A stretch of 64,000 nucleotides of DNA from an uncultured Muribaculum sp. (GTDB taxonomy: Bacteria; Bacteroidota; Bacteroidia; Bacteroidales; Muribaculaceae), in NCBI GenBank assembly GCA_910578835.1, contig CAJTSK010000002.1, positions 113,197-177,196 of the forward strand. Direction: 5' to 3'. This document shows, piece after piece, positions 25,758 through 34,355 of the stretch; position 1 is the first letter of the stretch; every line of letters begins with the position of its first letter. Position numbers and translations under genes: made by a program. The notes under the pieces were generated by a model. It did not search any database, was not told the DNA's origin, and saw only the letters and a program-made list of their open reading frames with translations.

Positions 25758-27311
25758 ATGGAAATGACTATTGACGATATAAAAGCTCTGATTGCGGCGG
25801 ACGAATCGAGGACTTTGGAGTTGAAGAAGACTACCGGCGAACTAAAAGACGGTATGCACTCGGCGTGTGCTTTTCTTAACACTGATGGCGGTTGGCTGAT
25901 TTTCGGTGTTGCGCCGACAGGATTGAAGATTCTTGGACAGCAGGTTACCGAAACAACGAAACGTGAAATTGCACAGGCTGTTGCGGGATTAGAGCCCGCT
26001 GTCGATGTGAAGATTCATTATGTTGATGTGCCTGACCGTCCGGAAAATAAGGTGATTGCCATGCACTTCGATGGCTGGGTATGGGGAGAACGACCGCATA
26101 CCTTCCACGGCTGCCCTTATTATAAAGTCGAAAGTACAACTAAGGTAATGCCGCACGCGATGTATGATGAACGAATCCGAGCGCATCAGCCTCAGATGTA
26201 TGCGTGGGAGCGTCAGATGGCGGATGGTGTTACGCTTGCCGACTTGAACGAGAAGCATATCAGAGGGTGCATCCGGCTTGGCGTTGAGGGCGGTAGAATC
26301 CCCGCAAGCGCAATGAGTGCGCCAATAGACGATACATTGGCAAAATGGAATCTGCTGAAAAACGGCAATCCGACCAATGGAGCGGTGATGCTTTTCTCAA
26401 ACAATATCGAAGAGTATCCGCAGTTTCGGCTTCGGATGGCCCGCTTCTTGGGTAACGATAAGAATGAGTTTATCGACAACCAACGTGCAGAGGGCAATTT
26501 CTTTGACTTGCTTGACGCTGGCATGGCTTTTTTCTTCAAGCACCTCAATCTCAGCGGAAAGATTACAAACCACAGCCTTCAGCGCGAGGAACGCCTTGAA
26601 GTGCCGTATCACGCTTTGCGCGAAGCACTGATCAACAGTCTGTGCCATCGTCAATGGGAGAGACATAATCTGACCGGAAGTATCGCAATCTACGATGACC
26701 GCATAGAGATTGCCAATCCCGGAATATTCCCTCCTCAAATCTCACCCGAATCCATCAAGGAGCCGCATGAGTCATACCCCTATAATCTAAAGATTGCTGA
26801 AGCTCTTTACAAATCAACCTATCTGGAAAGCTGGGGTTCCGGAGCAAAACGTATAATGGATGCCTGCCGCGAACAAGGCGTTGAGGAACCCACATGGCGG
26901 TGGGACGGAGGCTTTGTAATCGTCACCTTCAAACGACCCAATAAAGAAACTGTATCTGCTGAATTATCGCCGGAACAAGACACTAATGCCACACCAGTTG
27001 CGACCAAGCACGACCCAAGCACGACCCAAGCACGACCCAAGTATGACCCAAGTACGACCCAAGTTAAGCAAATTATTAAAGTTATGGGCGATGATTATAT
27101 GGACCTAAGCGAAATTATGACTATATTTGAACTTCGCAGCCCAAAACGCTTCCGAGAGAATTATCTTAATCCCGCTATCGCGGATGGTGCAGTAGAAAGA
27201 CTATATCCCGACCAGCCCAAACACCCCAAACAAAAATACCGCTTGACGGAAGCCGCAAAAGCATGGAAGAATAGTCAAACCTTAGACCGGCAATCAGATG
27301 GAGAAGGATGA
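25758..27311 (+). CDS. AlbA_2-domain / RecG-like ATP-binding protein with tandem repeat
   Basis: 517-residue regulator-like protein. Residues 10-130 form a Schlafen AlbA_2 nucleic-acid-binding domain (SRTLELKKT, FLNTDGGWLIFGV). Residues about 285-395 are a HATPase_c_4-type block (REALINSLCHRQW, RIEIANPG, GSGAKRIM). A linker with DPSTTQ repeats at about 418-436 is encoded by five 11-bp tandem units (27010-27064); a C-terminal winged-helix-like segment follows. Proteins of this type are common accessory genes in Bacteroidales and are often annotated as putative transcriptional regulators or RecG-like helicases, although no helicase motifs are present. Because 11 is not a multiple of 3, repeat slippage would switch the frame. 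Confidence 0.85.
   Translation: MEMTIDDIKALIAADESRTLELKKTTGELKDGMHSACAFLNTDGGWLIFGVAPTGLKILGQQVTETTKREIAQAVAGLEPAVDVKIHYVDVPDRPENKVIAMHFDGWVWGERPHTFHGCPYYKVESTTKVMPHAMYDERIRAHQPQMYAWERQMADGVTLADLNEKHIRGCIRLGVEGGRIPASAMSAPIDDTLAKWNLLKNGNPTNGAVMLFSNNIEEYPQFRLRMARFLGNDKNEFIDNQRAEGNFFDLLDAGMAFFFKHLNLSGKITNHSLQREERLEVPYHALREALINSLCHRQWERHNLTGSIAIYDDRIEIANPGIFPPQISPESIKEPHESYPYNLKIAEALYKSTYLESWGSGAKRIMDACREQGVEEPTWRWDGGFVIVTFKRPNKETVSAELSPEQDTNATPVATKHDPSTTQARPKYDPSTTQVKQIIKVMGDDYMDLSEIMTIFELRSPKRFRENYLNPAIADGAVERLYPDQPKHPKQKYRLTEAAKAWKNSQTLDRQSDGEG
27010..27064 (+). repeat. Five tandem 11-bp repeats inside the AlbA_2 gene
   Basis: Units acgacccaagc/t starting at 27010, 27021, 27032, 27043 and 27054, nearly identical, with a degenerate partial unit just upstream (27001-27009). 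Three units encode 11 residues, giving the DPSTTQ peptide repeat. Gain or loss of one or two units would frameshift the C-terminal domain. Confidence 0.9.
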
Positions 27312-27663
27312 CGAATACAAAGATTTTGTGGACGGATTAGCTGCTCAATTCCGAGTATAGAGTGAAATGACCGTAAGGGAATATACCCCTTTAGTTGATG
27401 ATATCTGTAGTCGAATTGCTTCTCGGAATGAGGTAGAGAGACTGCTCGATTATCTATTAGGTTTCGCAGGAAACGACAAGATTTTACTGCTGTACCGACG
27501 AGTATGCCGACATTACTTTCAGATTTATCCTGATTCCATTGCATGGTATATCATGGAATACCGTAATGAATACGACCGCGAGAGCCTCATCGGAACAGAA
27601 TACGAATATCTGCTCCACGAAGATGAAGAAGATTACGATGAAAATGAATCAGACACCGACTGA
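27298..27663 (+). pseudogene. Small conserved-looking gene interrupted by an in-frame TAG
   Basis: An ATG at 27298, overlapping the AlbA_2 stop, opens a 20-codon frame (MEKDDEYKDFVDGLAAQFRV) that ends in TAG at 27358-27360. The same frame reopens two codons later at ATG 27367 and runs 98 codons (MTVREYTPLVDDICSRIA ... ESDTD), with an acidic C-terminus and no known motif. Because both parts share one frame, this may be one gene broken by a nonsense codon, or a short upstream ORF plus a real 98-residue protein (27367-27663). I favour the 98-residue part as still translatable. Function is unknown. Confidence 0.5.
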
Positions 27664-27784
27664 TTAAAATGCGGATAATGCAGAAAATGCGGGAGGATAT
27701 TGTCAATAAACCCCTAATTGTTTCGCTTCCTCCGCTGTAAAGTGAGATTGCTTTAGATTAAACGGAAATCTGAGAAAAAATTGT

Positions 27785-27792
27785 TAACTTTG
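27785..27792 (+). promoter_or_regulatory. -7 box for the MATE leader transcript
   Basis: TAACTTTG (TAnnTTTG), 131 bases before the MATE start codon, leaving a leader of roughly 125 nt. The -33 region is not recognisable. Confidence 0.65.
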
Positions 27793-27795
27793 CAG

Positions 27796-27897
27796 TGCCG
27801 ATTATAAGCAGCGTTTTGTAATACTCATCGGAGGGCAATAATAGTATGCCGGATAAGATGACTGGGTAAAACCTTAATTCTTATTCGGCAATTTTTA
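27796..27897 (+). promoter_or_regulatory. Candidate riboswitch/attenuator leader of the MATE gene
   Basis: The 3' strand CTTATTCGGCA (27880-27890) can pair with either of two upstream strands: TGCCGGATAAG (27847-27857; 11 pairs including one G-U) or TGCCGATTATAAG (27796-27808; 11 pairs with a 2-base bulge). A small stem ATACT (27821-27825) with AGTAT (27843-27847) lies between and shares a base with the second strand. A T run (ATTTTTA) follows at once. Mutually exclusive pairing before a T tract is the design of a transcription attenuator. I recognise no known riboswitch class. Confidence 0.6.
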
Positions 27898-27922
27898 TGT
27901 TTAACCCTCAAAGATTTTAGCT

Positions 27923-29311
27923 ATGCAACGTGATTCAATCAATCTTGGGGAAGTAAAAATCCCCCGCTTGTTCAGAATGTATTTCATCCCGACGCTTTTA
28001 GGAATGCTGTCGCTTTGTGCGGTGACAGCGACCGACGGGATATTTGTGGGCAGAGGTGTCGGAAGTGACGCGCTTGCCGCAGTAAATATATGTATATCGC
28101 CCACAATGGTGATAATGGGTATAAGCCTGATGCTTGGCGTAGGTGCTTCTGTGGTTTCATCGATTCATCTTGCCGGTGATAATGTGAAAGCTGCGCGGAT
28201 AAATATCACCCAGGCACTTGTCACCGGCTCACTTGTGGTTATGGCTTTTCTGCTTGCCACATTGTGTTCACCGACTACTACAGGTCGATTGCTCGGTTCA
28301 TCGGAGACATTGATGCCGCTTGTTACTGATTACATGCCGTGGATTTTTGTAGCGTGCCTTTTTCAGTCATGGTGCGCCATCGGATTGTTTGTAATCAGGC
28401 TTGACGGGTCTCCTAAGTATGCCATGTGGTGTAATGTATTGCCGGGTCTGCTCAATGTATTGCTCGACTATGTGTTTATCTTCCCCATGCATGCCGGGGT
28501 GAGAGGTGCGGCTATCGCCACTTGTATAAGTTGTGCTGTCGGCGGAGTGATGGTAATGGGCTACATAGGTATTTTCGCCCGCACGTTAAGCCTTATAAAA
28601 TTGAAGTTGAGCCGCAAGAGCATGGCGCTCACTATCCGCAACATAGGCTATCAATGCAAGATAGGTATATCGGCACTGCTCGGCGAGGCTACGATGGGCA
28701 TGCTTATGTTGATGGGAAATCTTATGTTTATGCGTTATATCGGCAATGACGGGGTAGGAGCCTTCAGCATTGCGTGTTATTACTGTCCGTTTGTGTTCAT
28801 GATAGGCAACGCGATAGCTCAGTCGGCGCAGCCTATTATCAGTTACAATCACGGGCTGGGCAGTCATGGCAGGGTTGTTGCCACTGAGCGGCTTGCCATA
28901 ATGTCGGCAGTAGCATGTGGACTTTTTGTGACTGCGGCATTTGTATTCATGCCGGGGGCGATGGTACATCTTTTTCTTGACGGCTCGCTACCTGCTGCGC
29001 AGATAGCTGTTAACGGCTTTCCGCTTTTTTCTGCGGCATTCGTGTTTTTTATCTTTAACCTTACCGCGATAGGATATTTCCAAAGTGTTGAGAAGGTCGC
29101 GCCGTCGATAGTTTTTGCCCTTTTACGCGGGGTAATCTTCCTTATTCCGGCTTATATCCTTATGCCGCGTATATTTGGTAATCCGGGCATATGGCTCGCC
29201 CTGTTCGTCTCGGAATTTCTCACTTCAGTATGTATATTGACATATTATCTCTACCACAGGAGTTGCTCAGGAAATGATTGTTTAATCACTGCTAGCTGTG
29301 TAAGAGATTAG
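27923..29311 (+). CDS. MATE-family efflux transporter
   Basis: 462-residue inner-membrane exporter with about 12 hydrophobic helices in two MatE repeats, driven by Na+ or H+ in this family. Conserved features include the N-terminal LGMLSLCAVTATDGIFVGRGVGSDALAAVNI segment. It has a long structured leader and its end overlaps the convergent nitroreductase gene by 30 bases. The substrate is unknown; the leader suggests expression responds to a small molecule, which would be the natural candidate. Confidence 0.93.
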   Translation: MQRDSINLGEVKIPRLFRMYFIPTLLGMLSLCAVTATDGIFVGRGVGSDALAAVNICISPTMVIMGISLMLGVGASVVSSIHLAGDNVKAARINITQALVTGSLVVMAFLLATLCSPTTTGRLLGSSETLMPLVTDYMPWIFVACLFQSWCAIGLFVIRLDGSPKYAMWCNVLPGLLNVLLDYVFIFPMHAGVRGAAIATCISCAVGGVMVMGYIGIFARTLSLIKLKLSRKSMALTIRNIGYQCKIGISALLGEATMGMLMLMGNLMFMRYIGNDGVGAFSIACYYCPFVFMIGNAIAQSAQPIISYNHGLGSHGRVVATERLAIMSAVACGLFVTAAFVFMPGAMVHLFLDGSLPAAQIAVNGFPLFSAAFVFFIFNLTAIGYFQSVEKVAPSIVFALLRGVIFLIPAYILMPRIFGNPGIWLALFVSEFLTSVCILTYYLYHRSCSGNDCLITASCVRD

Positions 29312-30079
29312 ATATCTCCAGCCTTGTGGGGCGTTGGGCGCGTTTTCCATACCGGAGAATGTGCCCTTATTTCCATTAAACCGTTCAGTTTCATGGAAAT
29401 GGCAGAGCCCTATCCCGCAATCAATCAACGACAGATTACTTTTGTGAAGATAGTAGAAATGAACCGTGTCACCCATGACGAGTGCGCGCCACGGCTGTGA
29501 GTTGACCGATGACGGGGCAAGACGCATCATCTCAAGTGGCTCGGCAAAGCGATTTGTCTGTGACAGCTTATTGTTGAATTCGGAATAGAAGAACAGACTG
29601 TCAAATGGTTTACGGTTTTTGCTGCCAAAAGTGAGACGGGTGAGCTTTTCCCTGAAACCGGGTGTCGCGGCAACACCTACCGGGCATACTACGCGAAGAG
29701 ACTCGCCATCGTGCCATGACTCACCACGGTCGAAGTCGGAGCCTTTGAATGTCGCGGCTATCCAACAGCTGCCAAGCCCGAGTTGCCAAGCCCGAAGCAC
29801 TATCTGCTCAAAACGGAATCCAGCCGAGAGAGCTGAGTCATCGTCTTGACCGAAACCGAGCAGGAAGAAGTCAGACGCTCCTTTGATTGTGCCATATGTC
29901 CCAGGTCGATAACCTTCTTTCAAGTTAAAACTTTTCAGTCTTATGGTTAGCTGACCTCCAAATGGAGTGCTGGAGTCATTTATTGCTTTCAGCAGTGCCG
30001 TTTTCTGGGCGTCTGAGATTGGCTCTCCATTGAATGTACGCACCGAACGGCGCTCTTTCATTGCTTCTATTATATTCAT
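29282..30079 (-). CDS. Nitroreductase-family protein (TM1586-like)
   Basis: 265-residue FMN-dependent oxidoreductase-like protein. The N-terminus MKERRSVRTFNGEPIS carries the nitroreductase Arg-Ser FMN-phosphate motif, and the internal repeat with APSSVNSQPWR is the second half seen in TM1586-type nitroreductases. It likely works as a cytoplasmic FMN protein; the substrate is unknown. Its 3' end overlaps the MATE gene by 30 bases on the opposite strand, so the two transcripts are partly antisense. Confidence 0.88.
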   Translation of the reverse strand: MNIIEAMKERRSVRTFNGEPISDAQKTALLKAINDSSTPFGGQLTIRLKSFNLKEGYRPGTYGTIKGASDFFLLGFGQDDDSALSAGFRFEQIVLRAWQLGLGSCWIAATFKGSDFDRGESWHDGESLRVVCPVGVAATPGFREKLTRLTFGSKNRKPFDSLFFYSEFNNKLSQTNRFAEPLEMMRLAPSSVNSQPWRALVMGDTVHFYYLHKSNLSLIDCGIGLCHFHETERFNGNKGTFSGMENAPNAPQGWRYLISYTASSD

Positions 30080-30090
30080 GATAATTTATG

Positions 30091-30130
30091 AAAGAAAAAA
30101 AGAGTCAGCCACAAATGTGCGGCTGACTCT
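30091..30130 (-). terminator. Intrinsic terminator of the methylmalonyl-CoA mutase operon
   Basis: Perfect 10-bp stem agagtcagcc (30101-30110) with ggctgactct (30121-30130). On the minus strand it is followed by TTTTTTCTTT (30100 downwards), placed 23 bases after the mutase stop codon. Confidence 0.88.
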
Positions 30131-30153
30131 CAGATATACTGAATTAACTTGAA

Positions 30154-32289
30154 TTAGTCTTCGCCGTTCAGTATCTCAAGCATCTTGATTGCCGATACCG
30201 GAATACGTGTACCGGGACCGAAAATCGCTGCTACGCCTGCTTTGTAAAGGAAGTCGTAGTCTTGTGCGGGAATCACACCGCCGGCAGTCACGATGATATC
30301 CTCGCGACCAAGCTTCTTGAGTTCTTCGATTACCTGAGGAACAAGGGTCTTGTGACCTGCGGCAAGAGATGATACACCGAGAATGTGCACGTCATTCTCC
30401 ACAGCCTGACGGGCGGCTTCTGCCGGAGTCTGGAACAACGGTCCCATGTCGACGTCAAATCCGCAGTCGGCGTAACCGGTGGCTACCACTTTCGCGCCAC
30501 GGTCGTGACCGTCCTGACCCATCTTGGCAATCATGATACGGGGCTGACGGCCTTCCTTCTTCGCAAATTCCTCACACATCTGCTGAGCGCGGATGAAGTC
30601 GGGGTCTTGCTTGGTTTCGTTGCTATACACGCCTGAAATAGTTCTGATTACTGCTTTATAACGACCTACCACCTCTTCGCAAGCATCGGAGATTTCACCG
30701 AGGGTAGCGCGAAGTCCCGCTGCCTTAACGGCGAGGTCAAGTAGATTGCCTTTCTTGGTGCGAACACACTCGGTGATGTCGGCAAGTGCTTTCTTGACAG
30801 CTTCCTCGTCGCGGTGAGCCTTCACGTCGTTAAGACGCTCAATCTGCTCCTTGCGCACCTCTGTGTTGTCGATTTCAAGGATGTCGATGGGGTCTTCGTG
30901 GTCAAGACGATACTTGTTGATACCCACGATTGTCTGGCGACCGGAGTCGATACGTGCCTGTGTACGCGCTGAAGCTTCTTCGATACGGAGCTTGGGCAGA
31001 CCGGTTTCGATAGCCTTTGCCATACCGCCGAGTTTCTCGATTTCCTGGATATGCTCCCATGCACGGTGAGCAATCTCGTTGGTAAGAGACTCGATATAGT
31101 AAGATCCACCCCAGGGGTCAACCTGCTTGGTTACGTAAGTCTCTTCCTGAATATAAATCTGGGTGTTACGTGCGATACGTGCCGAGAAGTCGGTGGGAAG
31201 TGCGATAGCCTCGTCAAGGGCGTTGGTATGGAGCGACTGGGTGTGACCAAGAGCTGCGCCCATAGCCTCGATACAGGTTCTGCCCACATTGTTGAAGGGA
31301 TCCTGTTCGGTAAGCGACCATCCTGAAGTCTGGCTGTGAGTACGTAGGGCAAGTGACTTCGGATTCTTCGGATTGAACTGGCTTACAATCTTAGCCCAGA
31401 GCATACGCGCTGCGCGCATCTTTGCAATCTCCATGAAGAAGTTCATTCCGATTGCCCAGAAGAATGACAAGCGCGGAGCAAATGAGTCGATGTCCATGCC
31501 TGCGTTGACACCGGCACGAAGGTATTCAAGACCGTCGGCAAGTGTATAGGCAAGCTCGATGTCGCAGGTTGCACCTGCCTCCTGCATGTGGTAGCCGGAG
31601 ATTGAAATCGAGTTGAACTTGGGCATATTCTTTGAAGTATATTCAAAGATGTCGGCGATTATGCGCATTGAAAATTCCGGTGGATAGATGTAGGTGTTAC
31701 GTACCATGAACTCCTTGAGGATGTCGTTCTGGATGGTACCTGCCATCTCTTCGAGCTTTGCTCCCTGCTCAAGACCTGCATTGATGTAGAAGGCGAGTAC
31801 GGGGAGTACGGCGCCGTTCATGGTCATGGATACAGACATCTTGTTCAAGGGTATACCGTCGAAGAGCACCTTCATGTCTTCAAGCGAGCAGATTGACACA
31901 CCTGCCTTACCTACGTCACCGACTACGCGTTCATGGTCGGCGTCGTAACCGCGGTGAGTGGCAAGGTCAAATGCCACTGACAGACCCTTCTGTCCGGAAG
32001 CAAGGTTACGGCGGTAGAATGCGTTGGACTCAGCTGCGGTAGAGAAACCGGCATACTGACGGATGGTCCAGGGACGCAAGGGGTACATGGCGCTGTACGG
32101 ACCGCGGAGGAAGGGGGGGATACCTGACATGTAGTTAAGGTGTTCCATGCCTTCAAGGTCCTCTTTTGTATATATGGGCTTGACGGGAATCAACTCCGGA
32201 GTGAGCCAATCTTCACCGTGGGCAACGGCACCATGCTGAGCGCCGAATGCATCTTTTGTTATATCAATTGTTTTAAAATCGGGTCGCAT
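30154..32289 (-). CDS. mutB: Methylmalonyl-CoA mutase large (catalytic) subunit
   Basis: Adenosylcobalamin-dependent mutase interconverting succinyl-CoA and methylmalonyl-CoA, the key step of propionate formation in Bacteroidales. 711 residues: the CoA-binding TIM barrel (QTSGWSLTEQDPFNN, GYHMQEAGATCDIE) comes first, then a C-terminal B12-binding domain with the D-x-H-x2-G motif in KMGQDGHDRGAKVVATG. It follows the small-subunit gene by 8 bases. Confidence 0.97.
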   Translation of the reverse strand: MRPDFKTIDITKDAFGAQHGAVAHGEDWLTPELIPVKPIYTKEDLEGMEHLNYMSGIPPFLRGPYSAMYPLRPWTIRQYAGFSTAAESNAFYRRNLASGQKGLSVAFDLATHRGYDADHERVVGDVGKAGVSICSLEDMKVLFDGIPLNKMSVSMTMNGAVLPVLAFYINAGLEQGAKLEEMAGTIQNDILKEFMVRNTYIYPPEFSMRIIADIFEYTSKNMPKFNSISISGYHMQEAGATCDIELAYTLADGLEYLRAGVNAGMDIDSFAPRLSFFWAIGMNFFMEIAKMRAARMLWAKIVSQFNPKNPKSLALRTHSQTSGWSLTEQDPFNNVGRTCIEAMGAALGHTQSLHTNALDEAIALPTDFSARIARNTQIYIQEETYVTKQVDPWGGSYYIESLTNEIAHRAWEHIQEIEKLGGMAKAIETGLPKLRIEEASARTQARIDSGRQTIVGINKYRLDHEDPIDILEIDNTEVRKEQIERLNDVKAHRDEEAVKKALADITECVRTKKGNLLDLAVKAAGLRATLGEISDACEEVVGRYKAVIRTISGVYSNETKQDPDFIRAQQMCEEFAKKEGRQPRIMIAKMGQDGHDRGAKVVATGYADCGFDVDMGPLFQTPAEAARQAVENDVHILGVSSLAAGHKTLVPQVIEELKKLGREDIIVTAGGVIPAQDYDFLYKAGVAAIFGPGTRIPVSAIKMLEILNGED

Positions 32290-32297
32290 TGTGTTTC

Positions 32298-34148
32298 TTA
32301 TTTAAGAAGTTTGGCATTGAATGATTGAAGTGTTTCGAGTACATTGCAGCGCACGTGGATGAAGTCATTTATGCCGACTGCCTGAAGGTCTTCCATGCAT
32401 GCTGGCGCACCTGCGACAACAAACATCGCACGACCGTCGAGATACTTGAATGCCTCGGGGGCAAGAGTGGCATACTCATCGTCGCTTGAGCAGAGCACAA
32501 TAATGTCGGCTCCCTTTTCAAGAGCTGCGTCAACACCTTCTTGTACGGTGTCAAAGCCAAGATTGTCAATGATTTCATAGCCGGCGCAACCGAAGAAGTT
32601 GGTCGAGAACTGTGCGCGGGCAAGACGCATTGCAAGGTTGCCGATAGTAAGCATGAATACTTTCGGACGGTTGGATGCGGCTTCAGTTGCAAGGCGAAGA
32701 GCCTCAAAATCGCTTGCTGCACGCTTGCGTGAAAGACCTGTGCCCTGAACCTCGCCATCTTCATGGTGGCAACCACAGCTGCAACCTGTATTTTCAATCT
32801 TCTGTGCGGCAGTCTCGTTGATGTTGGGGTACTGGTTGGTGCCGAGAAGGATTTCCTTGCGGCGAGCTACGTCTACATGACGCTTTTCTGCAGTGGCGTT
32901 GATAGCCTTCTGTATAGAGTTGTCGTTGATGCAGGCAAGGAATCCGCCCTTTTCCTCGACTTCCAGGAAGAGTTTCCATGCTTCCTTGGCGAGTGAAACG
33001 GTAAGAGTCTCCACGTAATATGAACCGCCGGCAGGGTCAACTACCTTGTCAAGGTGGCTTTCTTCCTTAAGAAGGAACTGCTGGTTGCGGGCAATACGCT
33101 CCGAGAATGCATCGGGAGTCTTGTAAGGCACGTCAAACGGAGTTGTCGTGATAGAGTCTACTCCGGCAAGCGCCGCCGACATGGTCTCGGTCTGCGAGCG
33201 AAGCAAGTTGACGTGTGCATCATATATGGTCTGGTTGAAGCGCGAAGTCACAGCGTGGCAAAGCATCTTGGACGAGAGCTTCGACTCAGGCTTATACTGT
33301 TCAACAATCTGTGCCCATACCATGCGGGCTGCACGGAACTTGGCGATTTCCATGAAATAGTTGGATGATACGCCCATGTTGAATTTTATGCGTCGAGCCA
33401 CCTCGTCGGTCTTTACGCCGGCATCGGTGAGCATGGATAGCCATTCGGCACCCCAGGCAAGAGCATAGCCGAGTTCCTGGAAGATATATGAGCCGGCATC
33501 GCAGAACATGTAAGAATCAACTGCAAGCACCCGGAGTTCGGGGACTATCTTTACAATGTCAAGAAGTTCAAGGGCAATAGCCTTGATGTCGCCCGGGAAT
33601 TCGGTGCCATGCTTCAAGGCGCGGCGCATGGGGTTGAAATCAATTGAGCCGTGGAAGTCGTTGAGCTGGCCGTTGTTGCGCAGATAATCCACGAGTACCT
33701 TGGCGAGGCTTACAGCCTTGCGGGGGCAGCACTTGAAATTGAGTTCATATTTCGTCAGGTCAATGCCGTCAAGAAGAGTCTTGACATCAGCCTCCGACTC
33801 CAGGGTCACATTAAATCCGAGTGAAGTCACACCTTTGGTAATGATCTCTTTAGCCACCGCGTTAGCTTCAGCGGGTGTCTCGGCAAGGACTTCCTGACGA
33901 ATAAGCCAGTCGTTGTTAGTGCGTGTTCCGCGCACGTAGGGATACTCTCCGGGAAGGGTATCGACTGTCTTGAAGTCGGCAATGTTTTCAGCGCGGTAAA
34001 CCGGCTCGACATTGAAGCCTTCATTTGTTCTCCATACTAATTTCTTGTTAAAGTCGGCACCTTTCAAATCGGCTTCGACCTTGGCTCTCCACTCTTCGTA
34101 AGAGCACTCAGGAAACATGTCGAACAATTTTTCTTTTTTTTCTGCCAT
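32298..34148 (-). CDS. mutA: Methylmalonyl-CoA mutase small subunit
   Basis: 616-residue partner of the large subunit, homologous to it but without a working active site; it lacks the D-x-H-x2-G cobalamin motif in its C-terminal domain. Stabilises the heterodimer. An unusual Cys/His cluster lies in the linker before the C-terminal domain: Cys456, Cys458, Cys460, His461, His462 (GCSCGCHHED). This could bind metal, but might be a simple variable linker. First gene of the mutA-mutB operon. Confidence 0.96.
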   Translation of the reverse strand: MAEKKEKLFDMFPECSYEEWRAKVEADLKGADFNKKLVWRTNEGFNVEPVYRAENIADFKTVDTLPGEYPYVRGTRTNNDWLIRQEVLAETPAEANAVAKEIITKGVTSLGFNVTLESEADVKTLLDGIDLTKYELNFKCCPRKAVSLAKVLVDYLRNNGQLNDFHGSIDFNPMRRALKHGTEFPGDIKAIALELLDIVKIVPELRVLAVDSYMFCDAGSYIFQELGYALAWGAEWLSMLTDAGVKTDEVARRIKFNMGVSSNYFMEIAKFRAARMVWAQIVEQYKPESKLSSKMLCHAVTSRFNQTIYDAHVNLLRSQTETMSAALAGVDSITTTPFDVPYKTPDAFSERIARNQQFLLKEESHLDKVVDPAGGSYYVETLTVSLAKEAWKLFLEVEEKGGFLACINDNSIQKAINATAEKRHVDVARRKEILLGTNQYPNINETAAQKIENTGCSCGCHHEDGEVQGTGLSRKRAASDFEALRLATEAASNRPKVFMLTIGNLAMRLARAQFSTNFFGCAGYEIIDNLGFDTVQEGVDAALEKGADIIVLCSSDDEYATLAPEAFKYLDGRAMFVVAGAPACMEDLQAVGINDFIHVRCNVLETLQSFNAKLLK

Positions 34149-34242
34149 GATCTTGGTATTAATTGGTATAAACTTTTAGTTTTGTAGTAAATATGGTCTT
34201 TGATTATGTGGTTAATACGGTAAATATCAGTCTACCGTCTTA

Positions 34243-34275
34243 CAAAGGTACAAAAACCGAGTTGATTAAAACAAA
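34243..34275 (-). promoter_or_regulatory. Promoter of the mutA-mutB operon
   Basis: Minus strand TTTG (34272-34275), 21-base spacer, TACCTTTG (34243-34250), about 95 bases upstream of the mutA ATG. The leader between holds nothing else I recognise. Confidence 0.75.
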
Positions 34276-34355
34276 TTTTTATCAGATAATAAATTTCAAA
34301 TAGCGAAAAATTTCCATAAAAGCTTGCTTATGACCTGATGAGACCTTTATGGTGG

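Noticed and set aside
27010..27064. CRISPR-like array
   Set aside because: The 11-bp units are directly tandem without spacers and lie in a coding frame.
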